Positions 48,925-60,470 of a DNA stretch of 64,000 nucleotides are shown here, piece by piece (within the stretch, counting starts at the first letter, position 1; each line of letters begins with the position of its first letter). Location: positions 18,965,558 through 19,029,557 of the forward strand of contig JAJEKV010000025.1 in NCBI GenBank assembly GCA_021234155.1, given 5' to 3'. Under the pieces are notes generated by a model. It had not been told where the DNA came from. It was given only the letters and a program-made list of their open reading frames with translations, and did not search any database. Source of the stretch: Isoetes taiwanensis. Taxonomy: Eukaryota; Streptophyta; Lycopodiopsida; Isoetales; Isoetaceae. Position numbers and translations under genes: made by a program.

Positions 48925-51103
48925 TGGAGGTGAAGGATGGTCAAATTGTGTCAGTTGTTGAAGAAGATGAGGTTCCAGAGACAAAAAATGGGTTACTTGT
49001 TTTGGATTATGGAAATGCAGTTGTTATGCCTGGCTTAGTGGACGTGTATGTTTTCTTTCCATATTAGAAATTTAAAATCCTTGAGCTTCGCTTGCTATAC
49101 AGAGTATACAACACCATGGTTTCTATGGGTTTGAGGCATTTCCTTTGTCCAAAGCCAAATCTAACCTACTTCTCCAACAGACATGTACATCCCAATGAGC
49201 CAGGAAGAGAAGAATGGGAGGGATTCAAAACTGGTACAAGAGCTGCGGCTGCTGGTGAGTGGTTATATTTTTACTTATACTCAAACCTCAGGTACAAATG
49301 TTTTGCAAACTTATACTTATACTCAAACCTCAGGTACAAATGTTTTGCAAACTTAGTAAAAAACTAGTAAGATCGACCAAAACATTATGAATGTAATCAG
49401 AATAACAAAGATTAAATTCTCGACTGGCACCTACAAGCTGCTTGGAAATCCTTGTATCAGCATTTTATATCACTCTCATCCTTGTTCCAAGATACTAGTA
49501 TCAGTAACTTGATTTTCTATTTGTTATTGGTTCAACGACTGTAATTGACATGCCTCTCAACAGTTTTCCTACAACATCATCGAAAGAAGCTCTGCAATTA
49601 AAGGTAATTATTGTGCTACATTCTAAATATCATGTTAACTATTTACATCGAAGTTAAAAGAACCATTGTCTGACATCCTTTTCCCTTCTGTCAAATATAA
49701 CGATTAACTGCTAGCAGCGCAGGGGAAGCTTGCCGTCGATGTTGGTAAATTCTTATCTCTTTGTTCTTGGTGCATATTGCATAAGATATATAGATATATA
49801 TAATGATTCTTTGATGAAACCAAGGTTTCTGGGGGGGCTTAGTTCCAGATAATGCAGGAAATATAACAGCCTTGATTGAACTTCTGGATGGAGGTGTTTT
49901 GGGTCTCAAGGTAAGTCCATCTTATAATCATCATAAAGGCAAGTCCATTGGTGGCGCAAACTTTATTCCATCAAAGGATCATAACTTGATATGCTTTGGG
50001 AAGGTCTTGAACAGTCCATTTAATCTTCCACAATATGAACCTCAAGCACATAACTAGCCTGTATGTTGTGTCTCACTAGTTAAAATCTCGTACCTTTACT
50101 TATCTTCAGGTTAACCATCTGCAGAGTAAAATCTACCCCCAAGTGAATTGACAGTCTCGGATTTCATGCATGTCAAAAGAGTATTAATACTCTGCCCTAT
50201 TGATACAAGATTTTTCTTTATCTCCTCTTGAACTAGCATTATGACCATATCTGTATTTCTCTTTATGAGGAAAATAAACTGATTTTAATACGTATATTTT
50301 TGACATGGTCATTAGATATCAAGGTACTTTACATTGAAGAGACGCTCTCTCTAGAATGGCTAAGATTGAGGATGACTAATGATTAAGTTTGCCTCTAGTA
50401 CAACTGAGAGACCTCTTGCACCATACTCACTAGCAATATATGGGCACATATGATTAATAGATGTATTATTTAGTGACCGTGGAAGCTAATAGATTAGTGT
50501 CTGTGTAGCTATTCTTTAAGAACTTTTATCACCTTAAACTGGGTGAAGTAGAACTAAGCAGATAGTTGCCTCTAGTATTACTGCTCAACGATTTTTTAGT
50601 ACAATCTGGGAATGCACTTGTCTGCCCACATTGACATTCTAAGTCTTTGAAGACTGCTTTTAGAATTCTATCTTTCCATTTCAAAATTTTGATCTAGAAC
50701 AAGTTGCTCCTTCCACAAAGCCTAGTGTGGTTTGACACATCCTCAGTTCACGATTTATCATATTTAAGTGGATCTACAGCCACTTGCATGATTGAATTAC
50801 TACTTGTATAAAAATATATCCTGTGATACAAAGCTGGACCCCCATGGCTATCACATCTCCAGCTTTACATTTTCATCCACATAACCTGTTGGCCATAAAA
50901 AGTGTGGTGACTGCCAATATTTTTGTCTATTCATATCCTTTGTAATACTTTAGTACTTGCAATCGTATGTCTATCACTGCAATTTTGTTTCTGCAGGCAG
51001 CTTTACCTGTCTTGGCAGGATATGGGAGACCATTGCTTGTTCATGCGGAAGTTCCTCAAATTGATGCAACTGCGGAAGTCTTAATGAACCTCTTTGATTT
51101 ACG
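48925..51103 (+). pseudogene. Allantoinase (ureide catabolism) remnant
   Basis: Exons of plant allantoinase, which hydrolyses allantoin to allantoate in the endoplasmic reticulum. 48925-49045: VEVKDGQIVSVV, GNAVVMPGLVD. 49181-49254: [15 protein letters not shown], the metal-binding H-x-H. 49529-49603: TTVIDMPLNSFPTT. About 49715-49744: GKLAVDV. 49825-49910: GFWGGLVPDNAGN. 50997-51103: ALPVLAGYGRPLLVHAE. The exon that should carry the next conserved block survives only as a stop-containing stretch at 50125-50185. The acceptor before 49529 reads TTG instead of AG. The 5' signal/anchor exon and the whole C-terminal half are absent. Domain order is otherwise preserved. The gene is probably dead, since all these lesions coincide. 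Confidence 0.88.
49273..49356. repeat. Perfect 42-bp tandem duplication in an allantoinase intron
   Basis: Two adjacent units starting ACTTATACTCAAACC, at 49273 and 49315, with no visible difference over 41 bases, so very recent. Confidence 0.95.
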
Positions 51104-51710
51104 GTGAGATTTAACTTTAGTCCAAAGTTGAAATTTGAGTTTCCAAACATTTATAGTCATTCTTCACCACAACCAATGTCTAGTGCTTGTTACTGCACAT
51201 GAGATGGCAAAGAAATTGAATCTGCAGTCGTTAATACCAACCAGCCTGACAAAAGTAATGATGCTACACAGCTTGAGTTCAGAAATGGTTGAGCCGGAGA
51301 AAAGTGTAAATTCTAGTGAATATGACCTGGAGAAGCAACGAAGAAGCTTGAATTACTAAGTTATATCTAACTCTTTTGTGCATGTTACAATGCATTCATC
51401 AATCAATATTACTTTAAATGGTCAGTACTGATGATGTAATGGTGCTGTGAGAGATCCAAAATCATTTGCAGCATACGGGATTAATTATACTTATCTGTTG
51501 CTACCATTGGCTTCTTAATTCTTCAAAAAAAGTTTGCCAGTTTCACTTGCATATATTTTGTGAAAATTGCCATATCTCAGGGCTAAATCCGTTCAGGTAA
51601 GACCCATGATCCATCTTAAATAAAACCTTTTTTTTTTCAAGGATGGAAATTTACCGTCGAATTTTTGGACCTATAGATGCAGCATATTCCTTCTGCTATG
51701 TTTGCTGCAG

Positions 51711-51935
51711 CCAGCAAAATTGAACAAACAAACAGTGCAAGAAGGACAAACAGTGCGCATTTTGGGAAAAGGATATTCTCCATTTGGTGAGGAGGATATG
51801 ACAGTGAAGGAAGTAACAAAATTGTGGGTTGATCATGCCCGTAACCAAAATTCCCATTAGCAAAGCACCTGCTAGTTCCTGGGTGCTGATAGGAGGAGTA
51901 GATGCCTCAATAATCAAAATAGCAACACTTTGCTC
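51711..51935 (+). pseudogene. U5 snRNP GTPase (Snu114/EFTUD2/CLO) exon fragment
   Basis: After an AG at 51709-51710 the frame reads PAKLNKQTVQEGQTVRILGK, then GYSPFGEEDMTVKEVTKLWV. After a frameshift it gives ISKAP and WVLIGGVDASIIKIATLC. This is the EF-Tu-like domain 2 region of the 116-kDa spliceosomal GTPase that drives U4/U6 unwinding. Only this one exon-sized piece exists. It has no relation to the allantoinase exons beside it. Confidence 0.85.
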
Positions 51936-51970
51936 ATAATTTGTAAAAGATGTGTATATCCTCGTGCGCA

Positions 51971-52303
51971 GCTTTGGCATCAAATTTTTGCATGAGGTGA
52001 TAGTATTTACTTCCAGGCGCTGCCATTTCCAAATGTTTTTCAGCCACTAAACTTGTCAACGTTTTGAATATGTCTTGCTTTCAAAAACATAATCAAGGTT
52101 GCAAAGCTGCCTTTGAAGCTATAAGTTACTTCTAGCTGCAAAACTTTGGCATCAAATTTTTGAATGAGGTGATAGTATTTACTTTCAGGTGACTGCCATT
52201 TCCAAATGTTTTTCAGCCACTAAGCTTGTCAACGTTTTGAATACATCTTGCTTTCAAAAACATAATCAAGGTTGCCAAGGTGCCTTCGAAGTTATAAGTT
52301 ATT
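51971..52303. repeat. Tandem duplication of about 173 bp
   Basis: 51971-52130 and 52143-52303 share CTTTGGCATCAAATTTTTG, CATTTCCAAATG, TTTTTCAGCCACTAA and TTGCTTTCAAAAACATAATC, with about 90% identity by eye. The copies lie between the Snu114 and METTL5 fragments. Confidence 0.9.
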
Positions 52304-52450
52304 ACTTAATCCTACTGGTTACGGATTTATAAGGCTGTACAAAGTCTTTCTATGTGTGTCTTATAGCCACTTATGCTAGGTGTCTATATAGTAACAACTA
52401 GTTTTTGTTACTTAGACTGTTGTGTTTGTTCCATACTGTTTGCTTTTCTA

Positions 52451-52516
52451 GATTGAGCTTGAGCAATATCCAACAGGGATGCACATTGCATCACGCATGA
52501 TGTACATGGCAACAAG
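52451..52516 (+). pseudogene. METTL5-like methyltransferase exon fragment
   Basis: After a TCTAG acceptor the frame reads IELEQYPTGMHIASRMMYMA, close to the N-terminal QYPTG-HIASR block of METTL5, the enzyme that adds m6A to 18S rRNA. The following S-adenosylmethionine-binding motif is absent. The match is short but specific. Confidence 0.6.
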
Positions 52517-54789
52517 TTTCTTGTCAAATCCGGTCATAGATATGACTTTGATTCTATTCCTAGAGTTAAAGTGATACATACATTACGTGGCCAAATTTAC
52601 ATTCTTGAAATAAATTGACTATTGTTGGTTCTTTGTGTGCTAGTTACGGCTTGATTTGGTGAAACAGCTCAGATTGGAAATGCATATGGTATGCAAACGG
52701 TGTTTTGTATCTTGCAAATTCATATAGTACTTGAAAATCTCTATATGCGCCTTCTTGCAACTATTGCACTGAGTGTTTTGATGGACGAGATGAAGCACAA
52801 TGCATACTTCCACCTGCGTTGACCTCAGATTGCCAAAGTTAAATTCACCCCTTTTACGAACTTTATAGGTGATACTTATGTTTGTATTTTTCCTTTCTTA
52901 TCCTTAACCATGCTTGCAAATTCAGCAACGACTATAAGGTTTTCAACTTTGAGCTGCTAGTAGAAACTTGAGTGCGCAAGGAACATGCATCAGTATTAAC
53001 AAAAGATTGCTAATCGAGATTGGCTTCAACCATGCTTAGAATCTTCCTGGTTGTTGAAATGCCCATAAGATTTTGGGCATAATTTTGTGAAGAAATAAAC
53101 AAATGTCTGCAAGAAATTTGATAGGAGTTTTAGTCATACAAATGATGGTTTTTGAATCAAACTAGGATGGCACTTGTTTCTCCCTTGATTGTACGCGGTT
53201 CTTTATTCAAATCCAGCATTAACTACCTCAAACAAATCCATTAAAACAAAGCATGCATAAACAAAATACCCATAATCATCACCTACATAATTCCTTCATC
53301 AAGACCACGCAACCCAATGTACATTCTCACTAGCAATCCTCGTTCTATGACGAGAACCAGAGATTTAGGCCAATTTTCATAAAGTCATGGTGTCAAGTAT
53401 TGTATTATTTTCAAGCAGCAATTTTGATTGATTGTGAAAACATGACTTTGAAGTATGATTTAAGCCACTTCACCCTCGGGCCATGGAGGGCAACCCTCCG
53501 TGCGTAGCACCTTGTTTATTTACCTTTTTAAGGCCTTATTAATTCGAAACCCACAAACACAAAGGTAGCTAGAAGTTTTTGTTGGACAATCGCTTGCATG
53601 TTGGAGGATGCCCAGATGAGCTAGGCGCTCTGGCTGACTCGAGCAGACTGTTGCAAGGGGTAATGACATTCTTTAACTCAGGGGTTTGCGTGATCCTAAT
53701 AAGCTTGAGCTTCCCCGTGTTTGAGCTTGAGCTTGTGCTTGATCCTGGAACATAAATTTTACTTGGTGTTGAATTGGCCATACATTGATTTTATCTGACT
53801 TTCCAAGTGTAAGCATGATAGAATTTAGGGTCGCTTTTAGATTCGTGCAACAGAACGGGAAAGAGGAGATGAATGGAAGAGGCTTGGTTACTTCCAGAGC
53901 TTAGCTATGTGATCTATAAAAAGCAGCATTGCAAACTATATGCGAAAGATATTGAAACTAAGACAGGTAGGTCGGGCAGTGTGTTTTTTGGGCTTCTTTC
54001 ATTTCTTACTTTGGAATATGATATGGTGGCCGCGTTTTGTATCGAAAAAAATCAACATCTCTTATAACATACCAGAACAAAAATTTCCAAATAACCTTTG
54101 GATTTGCCAATTTTCAATCGTGCGGTCGGGAAAATAAAAAATGCACCCAAAATTGCTTACAATAATCTTTCACTATGCTCGATGATCCCCCTCTCATCCA
54201 CCCAGCCAAATGCAGGGATCAACTCAGATTATTTGTTTTCGTGGAGCTCGTTGGACAAGCATTCTACTACAACTGGAGCAGCTGGATTAAGACAAATATC
54301 TTCCTATCCTTTACTCTGCAAATTCGAAGTTCAACACAAGGTTGGCCTACTTGGTTTATGCTTAAATTTTGATACTTCTCCAAGTCTGGACATGTAGCTC
54401 TTATTTTTAGTGGTATTGATCAAAGGGCCAGACTAGCCGATCCCTCAACTATTTATTCTTTGACTTTTAATACAATGCTTGTGAAGACAGTGGCCTATGA
54501 TGCAGAGCATCTTGGCTACCCCATGAATTCATTAGTTTGAGGTATTCCTCTCTGACTGTGACCTTTCAAAGAAGAGAGCTTGCTTCCACATATAAAGAGG
54601 TACTATTCAAGCCTACTTTACCTTTATATATTATCTAGTTTTCCATTATGTCACTTCGGCATTACGCTCAGCCTAGACTGTACTAGCTGTGGAAGCCATT
54701 GTGACATACGAGAGTTATAGAGTCTAAGCTACTAGAAGGCCCAAAACAAACATATAGAATATTGCAATGTCATTCACTCTTTGGATAGA
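52517..54789. other. Non-coding interval
   Basis: No gene recognised. A hairpin GGAGGG-CAA-CCCTCC at 53485-53499 is followed by GTGCGTAGCACCTTGTTTAT, resembling some Helitron subterminal sequences. Minus-strand frame 53569-53781 and plus frames near 53873-54397 are unrecognised. Confidence 0.45.
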
Positions 54790-55140
54790 TGTAACGGACC
54801 CATGGGAGACCTCTCGAGAGATCTTGGTGTGTGTTTTCTGATACCACCATAAAAGGGTGGGATGGATTTCCCATAAACATCCGGATGTTTTGGCCACTTG
54901 GTTAGCCCAGGGTGGTTAAGGAACGTTACACTTGGTATCAGAGCAGGGCTTGAGTTCAAGTCCCTATGGGGGCAAGTATGGCTCAGATATTGTTAGATGG
55001 TATGATCTTGACTTAGTCTTGGACACCATGGGATGGTGTGGTCTATGGTTTTGTGATGCTCGAGGACGAGCATAAATTCTATTGGGAGAAATTGTAACGG
55101 ACCCATGAGAGACTGCTCGAGTGGATTTTGATGTCGCATT
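54790..55140 (+). mobile_element. Small LTR retroelement (TRIM-like): LTR, primer site, short internal part, second LTR start
   Basis: The left LTR 54790-54930 begins TGTAACGGACCC and ends GGAACGTTACA, so its termini are inverted (TGTAACG/CGTTACA). The primer-binding site TGGTATCAGAGC (54933-54944) matches the plant initiator Met-tRNA 3' end. The internal part is only about 160 bp and ends GCTCGAGGACGAGC...ATTGGGAGAAAT, like the last coding part and polypurine tract of Ty3 elements. A second LTR starts TGTAACGGACCCATG at 55093, but resembles the first for only about 50 bp; a junction with another element is likely there. Confidence 0.8.
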
Positions 55141-56163
55141 TTATCATGAACCTACGCAAAAATAAGAGAAATACGTGGAAAATACAGAAGAAATACGCAA
55201 GAAAGATGTTAAGAGCGGGCAAGAATCTGATATATGATGAAGAGACAATAATACAATGGCTCGAATACAAGCAAGAACACAAGATAGATGTCTAGAAGGC
55301 TCATGACTGGTGTTGAACCGGAATGTCCATGCTAGTGTCGAAGGCCCCTTTATATACTGGAAAAGGGGCCTCTTTTTTGCACGAATGCATGTAGGATATA
55401 TGTGCCAAGTTCTGGAATATTCTAGAACCTCCTGAACACCAGTATACATAAAGAAATAATCTTTGCAACAAGTATTGGTAGCGCACTTTGCAAAGGTATA
55501 TAACTCGCAATAGAAATTTGCAAGTTCAAACTTTATTTTGTGCAACTATCCTTTTACATCCGTGTGATGACCATCTTTTGTACATATGTATAACGCTCAT
55601 ATGATACAAATACCCGTATGGTCGTCATACCATCCCCCTCCTACGGCGGCGACGAGTCCTCAGAGCTAGAGCCGGGGTACCCAAACTTGGCTTACCGGGG
55701 TAACGTCGATGAAAATCCGCAATTTTATCAGGTGCATTAGTCAAATTCTCAGCAAGTTCCCAGGTTTCTATCATTTGGTGAGTAACCTTCCCAATTGACA
55801 AAGTAATACAATCGCCGATGCAAAAACTTGGAGTCCAAAATCTCGCGAACCTCGAACTTCTCATGATCATCCATTTCCACTGGTGGTGGTAGCGGAGGAA
55901 ATAATTGTGTAGGGCTCCAAGAGCAAAACATGAAGTACTGGATGGAGACGAACAGCTGGAGGGAGCTCGAACCGGAATGCCACATCGTTGATCTAGGCTA
56001 AGATCTGGTAAGGACCAAGGCGGCGATAATCAAGCTTGTTGCAGGGACGTGAGGTAGGAAGATTCCTACGGAGAAACCAGACAAGGTCACCAACATAAAA
56101 TGTAGGAGTTGTCTGTCGTTTCACTTCTGTGCCTGATGAAGATGTTTCTCAAGTCGAGAGTTT
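55131..56163 (-). mobile_element. Chromovirus (Ty3) 3' end: integrase C-terminus, chromodomain and probable LTR
   Basis: On the minus strand, about 56120-55880 reads TPTFYVGDLVWFLRR and KLDYRRLGPYQIL (the GPY module of integrase), an in-frame stop, then FELPPAVRLHPVLHV. The chromodomain follows: EVREILDSKFLHRRLYYFVN, WEGY, then after a frameshift ETWELAENLTNAPD and FHRRYPGKP. Chromodomains steer integration toward modified histones. A polypurine stretch at 55628-55641 precedes a probable 3' LTR (minus-strand start TGACGACC at 55627) reaching to about 55131. The rest of the element is missing beyond 56163. Confidence 0.85.
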
Positions 56164-58553
56164 GAAGACCCCTTGAAGATGTCTTGGTATGTGATAGTAT
56201 CATTTGAGTTCTTGGCATGATTGCACCCTTCGATTCCCATCCTACATCCTCCTTACCCTTTGTCATGAAAAAATGCTCATGAGATCTCTGGTTCCATGCC
56301 TACACCTCATCTCCAAGTCAAATTTGGCCTTGAAGATTTTTTCTAGACAAGACTTCCCCTTTACATGTCATTCACACACTTACCATACCATTGCCATATC
56401 ATTCAAAGCACTAAACTCCATTTGACTTGGTCATACATGTGGTCAAAGGTCAACTTCCTCTCCCTATAAGTAAAAGGAGGAGAGAGAATGCAAAAATTCC
56501 TAAGGGAAACATCCAAGGTCAAGATTTGCCTAGAAAATGCAAATATCACGTATTTATGCCTAAATTGACCTATGACAACACCTCTAAGAGGCCAAGTCAC
56601 CATGCATGTCACCCATTTTTGCCATGTCATATCATGCACGTGTCACTACATTGAAATTCTAACTTTTGCAAGAAATTCTTCAAATCACATGTTTGGATCC
56701 ATGAGAGTGACACATCGTCATGCCACATCATCACCAATGCTCCACATCATCATCCACATGTCATGTCCACCTCACCCAAAGTTTTGACTAGAAAAATATT
56801 CTAAGCCAAGTTGTCTGACACATCACCATCCTTGTTTGCCATGTCACCCTTGCTTTGCCAAGTCATCATGCCCCCATGCCACATCACCTTCCATACACAC
56901 CATTCTAAGGCCAAAACTTGAAAGTGCTCATTTGCAAAAAAAGATTGCAGAATCTTCTAGAGCATGAGAAAAGATTCCTTAAAAAAAAAAAAAAAAAATC
57001 GTTCATTTTGTCCTCCAAATTCAATTTCTTGGGAATCGTGCCTTAACCCATGTGGCAAAAAAAAAATTGTTCTATCTACCCCCCCAAAGCATATTTTTAT
57101 CTAGCCAATCTCCCCATGCCACGTGGAACATCCGAGCGTGTGGGGCGGTGGAGGTACCGAGGCCTACGTGGATATTACACGTAAATCTTAATAATAAAGG
57201 ATTTATTATTTGTTATATACATTGAGCTTCCCGATCAATTTTGGCCTGTGGGATATTGTGTTCGATCTGCCAAGAACCCTAATGCTCTGTTAACGCCAAG
57301 ATCCGGCCAATTGGCCCACAATAACAACTTAATCATGACCTTAAGGGGCCGAATTGTCTTGTATCACACCAACAAAACATCTCAGAAGCTAAAGGACAGA
57401 GAATCGATCTGAATTAGCCAAGAACCAGACAGAACAAGAGAATTTTAAAAGGGGCTTTGGTGCTCAGAAAAAATTCGAGGGCTTTGAGGTGAAAAAGAGA
57501 TTGATTACCTTGAAGAAGGACCGGTTTGCATCTTTGGAGCTTGATTCTGCCTTCCACACTTGATATTTAGCTTGAATTATTGACAAATTTATGCAAATTC
57601 CTTGATTGTATACCTATTTGATCATGTACCCAAGGTTTAGAGCTTGGGATTGTTATTGTATGTCTGTGTGTACCTAATTCAAATGAAAATCTGAGCCTTG
57701 TTATTAAAATTATGAGTGTTTCTTATCAATATGGTGACAAAATTATCGCGCTTGCATTGTTATCCCGTTGCATCTCATTCCGAAGGATAGAGCAGTTCTA
57801 GCATTGCATTTGGACATTTAGAATACAAGTGTCTCTTAGCCATAACATTTGCTTGATCTATCACCACGGATCAGAGCTTCTATTTAGGGTCATTGAAGCA
57901 TAAATCCACTCTTATCTCAACAGTAATCACCAAAAAATTCTTTGAGTCATTAGATGGTCATGGCATGCATGAATATTGCATAAAATAGCAAGAAGTGCAT
58001 TCATTCTTTCTAGCAAATTCATATTCTTGTTTCTGCTCATACTTTGTCACAGTCAGCTATTCTAAAATTCAAAATCCCAAAAAAATAGATCTCTTCCTTC
58101 AAAGACCATCAAGGAACATTGTGTGCAGACATTTTTGGGAAAGGCAAAAGCATTAGATCCCAAAAAGAAAGAACCAGCATCGAGTTTGGAAATTTAGCTC
58201 TCTGGGAGGGATATTGTCCAAAAATTGACTTGGTCAAGAGTGTTTCTTTGACATATCTGCCCTTATTTCTCTGACCTTTGCCCCAAGATACTCACAGGTC
58301 TTGTGCAGCCATGGAAGCAAGAATCATGATCAAAATCCATTTGGTTTGCATTTGGCAAATTTTCTTGCGAGGCAGACTTTTTATCCTTCAGGGAAGCTAA
58401 GTTAGATAATTGTTTGAGCATTTTTCTTGGATCTTTTTCACTCTGAATGGTTGCCTTAAGCAACCTGGAGGTTCTAAACCACTGAGGTTGAAGGTTTTGC
58501 CAGGAACACCTTCAACAACTAGGTGCATAATCTACTAAGGCCTTCAGGGTCTC
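56164..58553. other. Non-coding interval with CATGTCAC-like motif array
   Basis: No gene recognised. Between about 56560 and 56910 short motifs of the type CCACATCAT and CATGTCAC/CATGCCAC recur many times in irregular spacing. A-runs at 56981-56998 and 57057-57067. The remainder shows nothing recognisable. Confidence 0.5.
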
Positions 58554-58874
58554 TGATATGGTCTATGGGATATGGGATAAAGCCTGGAAAGGTTGGGGCC
58601 CATTGGATAACGAATTCCTTGAAGGATTCGCCCTTTTGGTGTGTTGGTTATCACTAGAGGTGCTAGTGCGTAACATTTGGTATTAGAGCCAAGGTTCAAT
58701 TCCTCGTGGCAACATTGGTGTGTTCCACATGCTTGAGGGCAAGCATCCCGAGGAGGGGGGAGGAATTGATATGGTCTATGGGGCATGGGATAAAGCCTGG
58801 AAAGGTTGACGATTTCCTTGAAGGATCTGCCCTTTTGGTGTGTTGGTTATCACTAGAGGTGCTAGTGCGTAACA
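58554..58874 (+). mobile_element. Complete TRIM retrotransposon (321 bp)
   Basis: Two LTRs: 58554-58675 (122 bp) and 58767-58874 (108 bp), both starting TGATATGGTCTATGG and ending TGCGTAACA; the second lacks a short internal piece. Between them are a primer-binding site TGGTATTAGAGCC (58678-58690, one change from the initiator Met-tRNA match) and the polypurine tract GAGGAGGGGGGAGGAAT before the second LTR. A perfect 5-bp target duplication GTCTC flanks it (58549-58553 and 58875-58879). It codes for nothing and must use another element's proteins. Confidence 0.95.
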
Positions 58875-59754
58875 GTCTCTACCCCCCTTCCCAATACATA
58901 AGAGTTCATAGAATCCAACCATAGTCATCCATAGAACAAAACAATAGAACATTATCTAATCTATCATGTCCAGAGAATAGGCTTGGAAATGATGGGCTTG
59001 GAGTTCAACTTTGAAAATCTGTAGGTCATTTCTAATTGCTTTGCCATAGTTAAATAAATCTCAAGATATTACAGCATAAGAAAAAAGTTCAATTGAGGGC
59101 CCATCTCCATTAGCCAGACTTTTGGGTTTTTCTGTGTCCCTCGTGGAAAGGCAAATATGGGAAACAACATTCCCATTATTTTGGTTCCGCTAGAGTTCAT
59201 CATACATAGCACCAGCAACGGCAAAAAATTTAGATGGGTGGAGCAGATATATGAAAATCATGTTTGTCTTCTAGTTTGTAGACAAAATTTCTAGTGACAG
59301 CTATTTTGTCTTCTAGTCTTCATCTACAGTTTCCAGTTGTCAAAATTTGAGTCGCTAATAGAAATAGTTGCTTGATTTGAGTATGGATTTGGTTGACATG
59401 GCAAATTAGAAAAATGTAAGAGCACAGTGTAACTGGGATACGTCCTGAGGTGGATTACAACTTGGATAGCCTTAAGAATGCAACAAAATATGTATCTTCA
59501 ATAAGCTAGCTACAGAAAAGGATTAGGGTGCATCCTTGTTAGGGTACCTCCCCATTAGGCCTGGAACTCGGTTCCCACATCAGCAACACCGAGCTTTCTT
59601 TGAAAGTTTGGTGGACGACCATTACCATCGAAACCACATTTTAACCTTTTTTCTTTTACCTTTTGGCTTCCGATGCCTCTTTAGCACTCTGAACATCCTA
59701 CAATTTCGTCGATCAATAGGCATGGGCATGCAAGATATGTTTTTACTTGCACCC
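58875..59754. other. Non-coding interval
   Basis: Nothing recognised beyond the right target-site copy of the TRIM. A frame at 59536-59787 is unassigned and overlaps the start of the Harbinger remnant. Confidence 0.45.
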
Positions 59755-60470
59755 TGTTGTAGGATTTGCATTGAAGCTGTTAGATGAGGTGGATTCAATT
59801 ATAGACGATGATGGGGAATCTAACAAGCTTGCTGAAGATGGATGTGGCGAACACCACAAATTCCTTCTAGCAATGCTTTTTCTTTCTATGTTTTTCGATG
59901 AATGTAGGCTCCCGAGAGGCACATGACAGGAATTTGGCATGGGGAATGGTACATTAGGCCAAGATAAAATCATTGGAGTAGTTACATTTTGAAGATTATG
60001 TCATGATAGTTGACGCTGCTAGATTCAAAGAGCATTTCATAATTTCACGAAAAACATTCCATTATATTTGTGAAATGGTTGCACCTTATCTAGAGATTTG
60101 TACATCCCTCATTCTTCTCTTCCATTCCAAATCGTGGTCTTTCAATTCAAAAATAAGTTGCCATTTCATTAAAAATATTAGTTATAGGAGTGAGCTTCTT
60201 ATTCCTGTCAGAATTTCTCGGCGTTGGACCATCTACAGCTGCATGTATCACCTTGAATTTGTAGAAGCCTTGTTAACAAATGGTCAATGGCATTTACAAT
60301 AGCCAACAAGTGCCAATATACTTGCAGTGAAATGTGGATTCCAGATAAAACATGATTTTCCAAATTGTTGTAGAGTCATTGATGCCATGCATATTATTAT
60401 GGAGCTCCCTGAATATGAAATTGAGGGTTTGGTAGAGAGAATAATCTTCTTCATGCTAGTGCAGATTATT
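59755..60470 (+). pseudogene. PIF/Harbinger transposase remnant
   Basis: Pieces in several frames: LKLLDEVDSIIDDDGESN and a gap, then RFKEHFIISRKTFHYICEMV (60024-60083), the helix-rich lead of plant Harbinger transposases. Near 60345-60425 follow KHDFPNCCRVIDAMHIIMEL and PEYE, the DDE_Tnp_4-like block where the Asp of IDAMHI is the first catalytic residue. Later DDE blocks and the partner Myb/SANT protein are not found. No TIR or TTA/TAA target site could be fixed. Confidence 0.75.

Noticed and set aside
48925-51103. A functional allantoinase gene
   Set aside because: A conserved exon is decayed with a stop, one acceptor lacks AG, and the first and the C-terminal exons are missing.
55131-55627. 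Second LTR of the 54790 element spanning the whole stretch to 55627
   Set aside because: Similarity to the first LTR stops after about 50 bp, and the right end fits the minus-strand chromovirus LTR instead.
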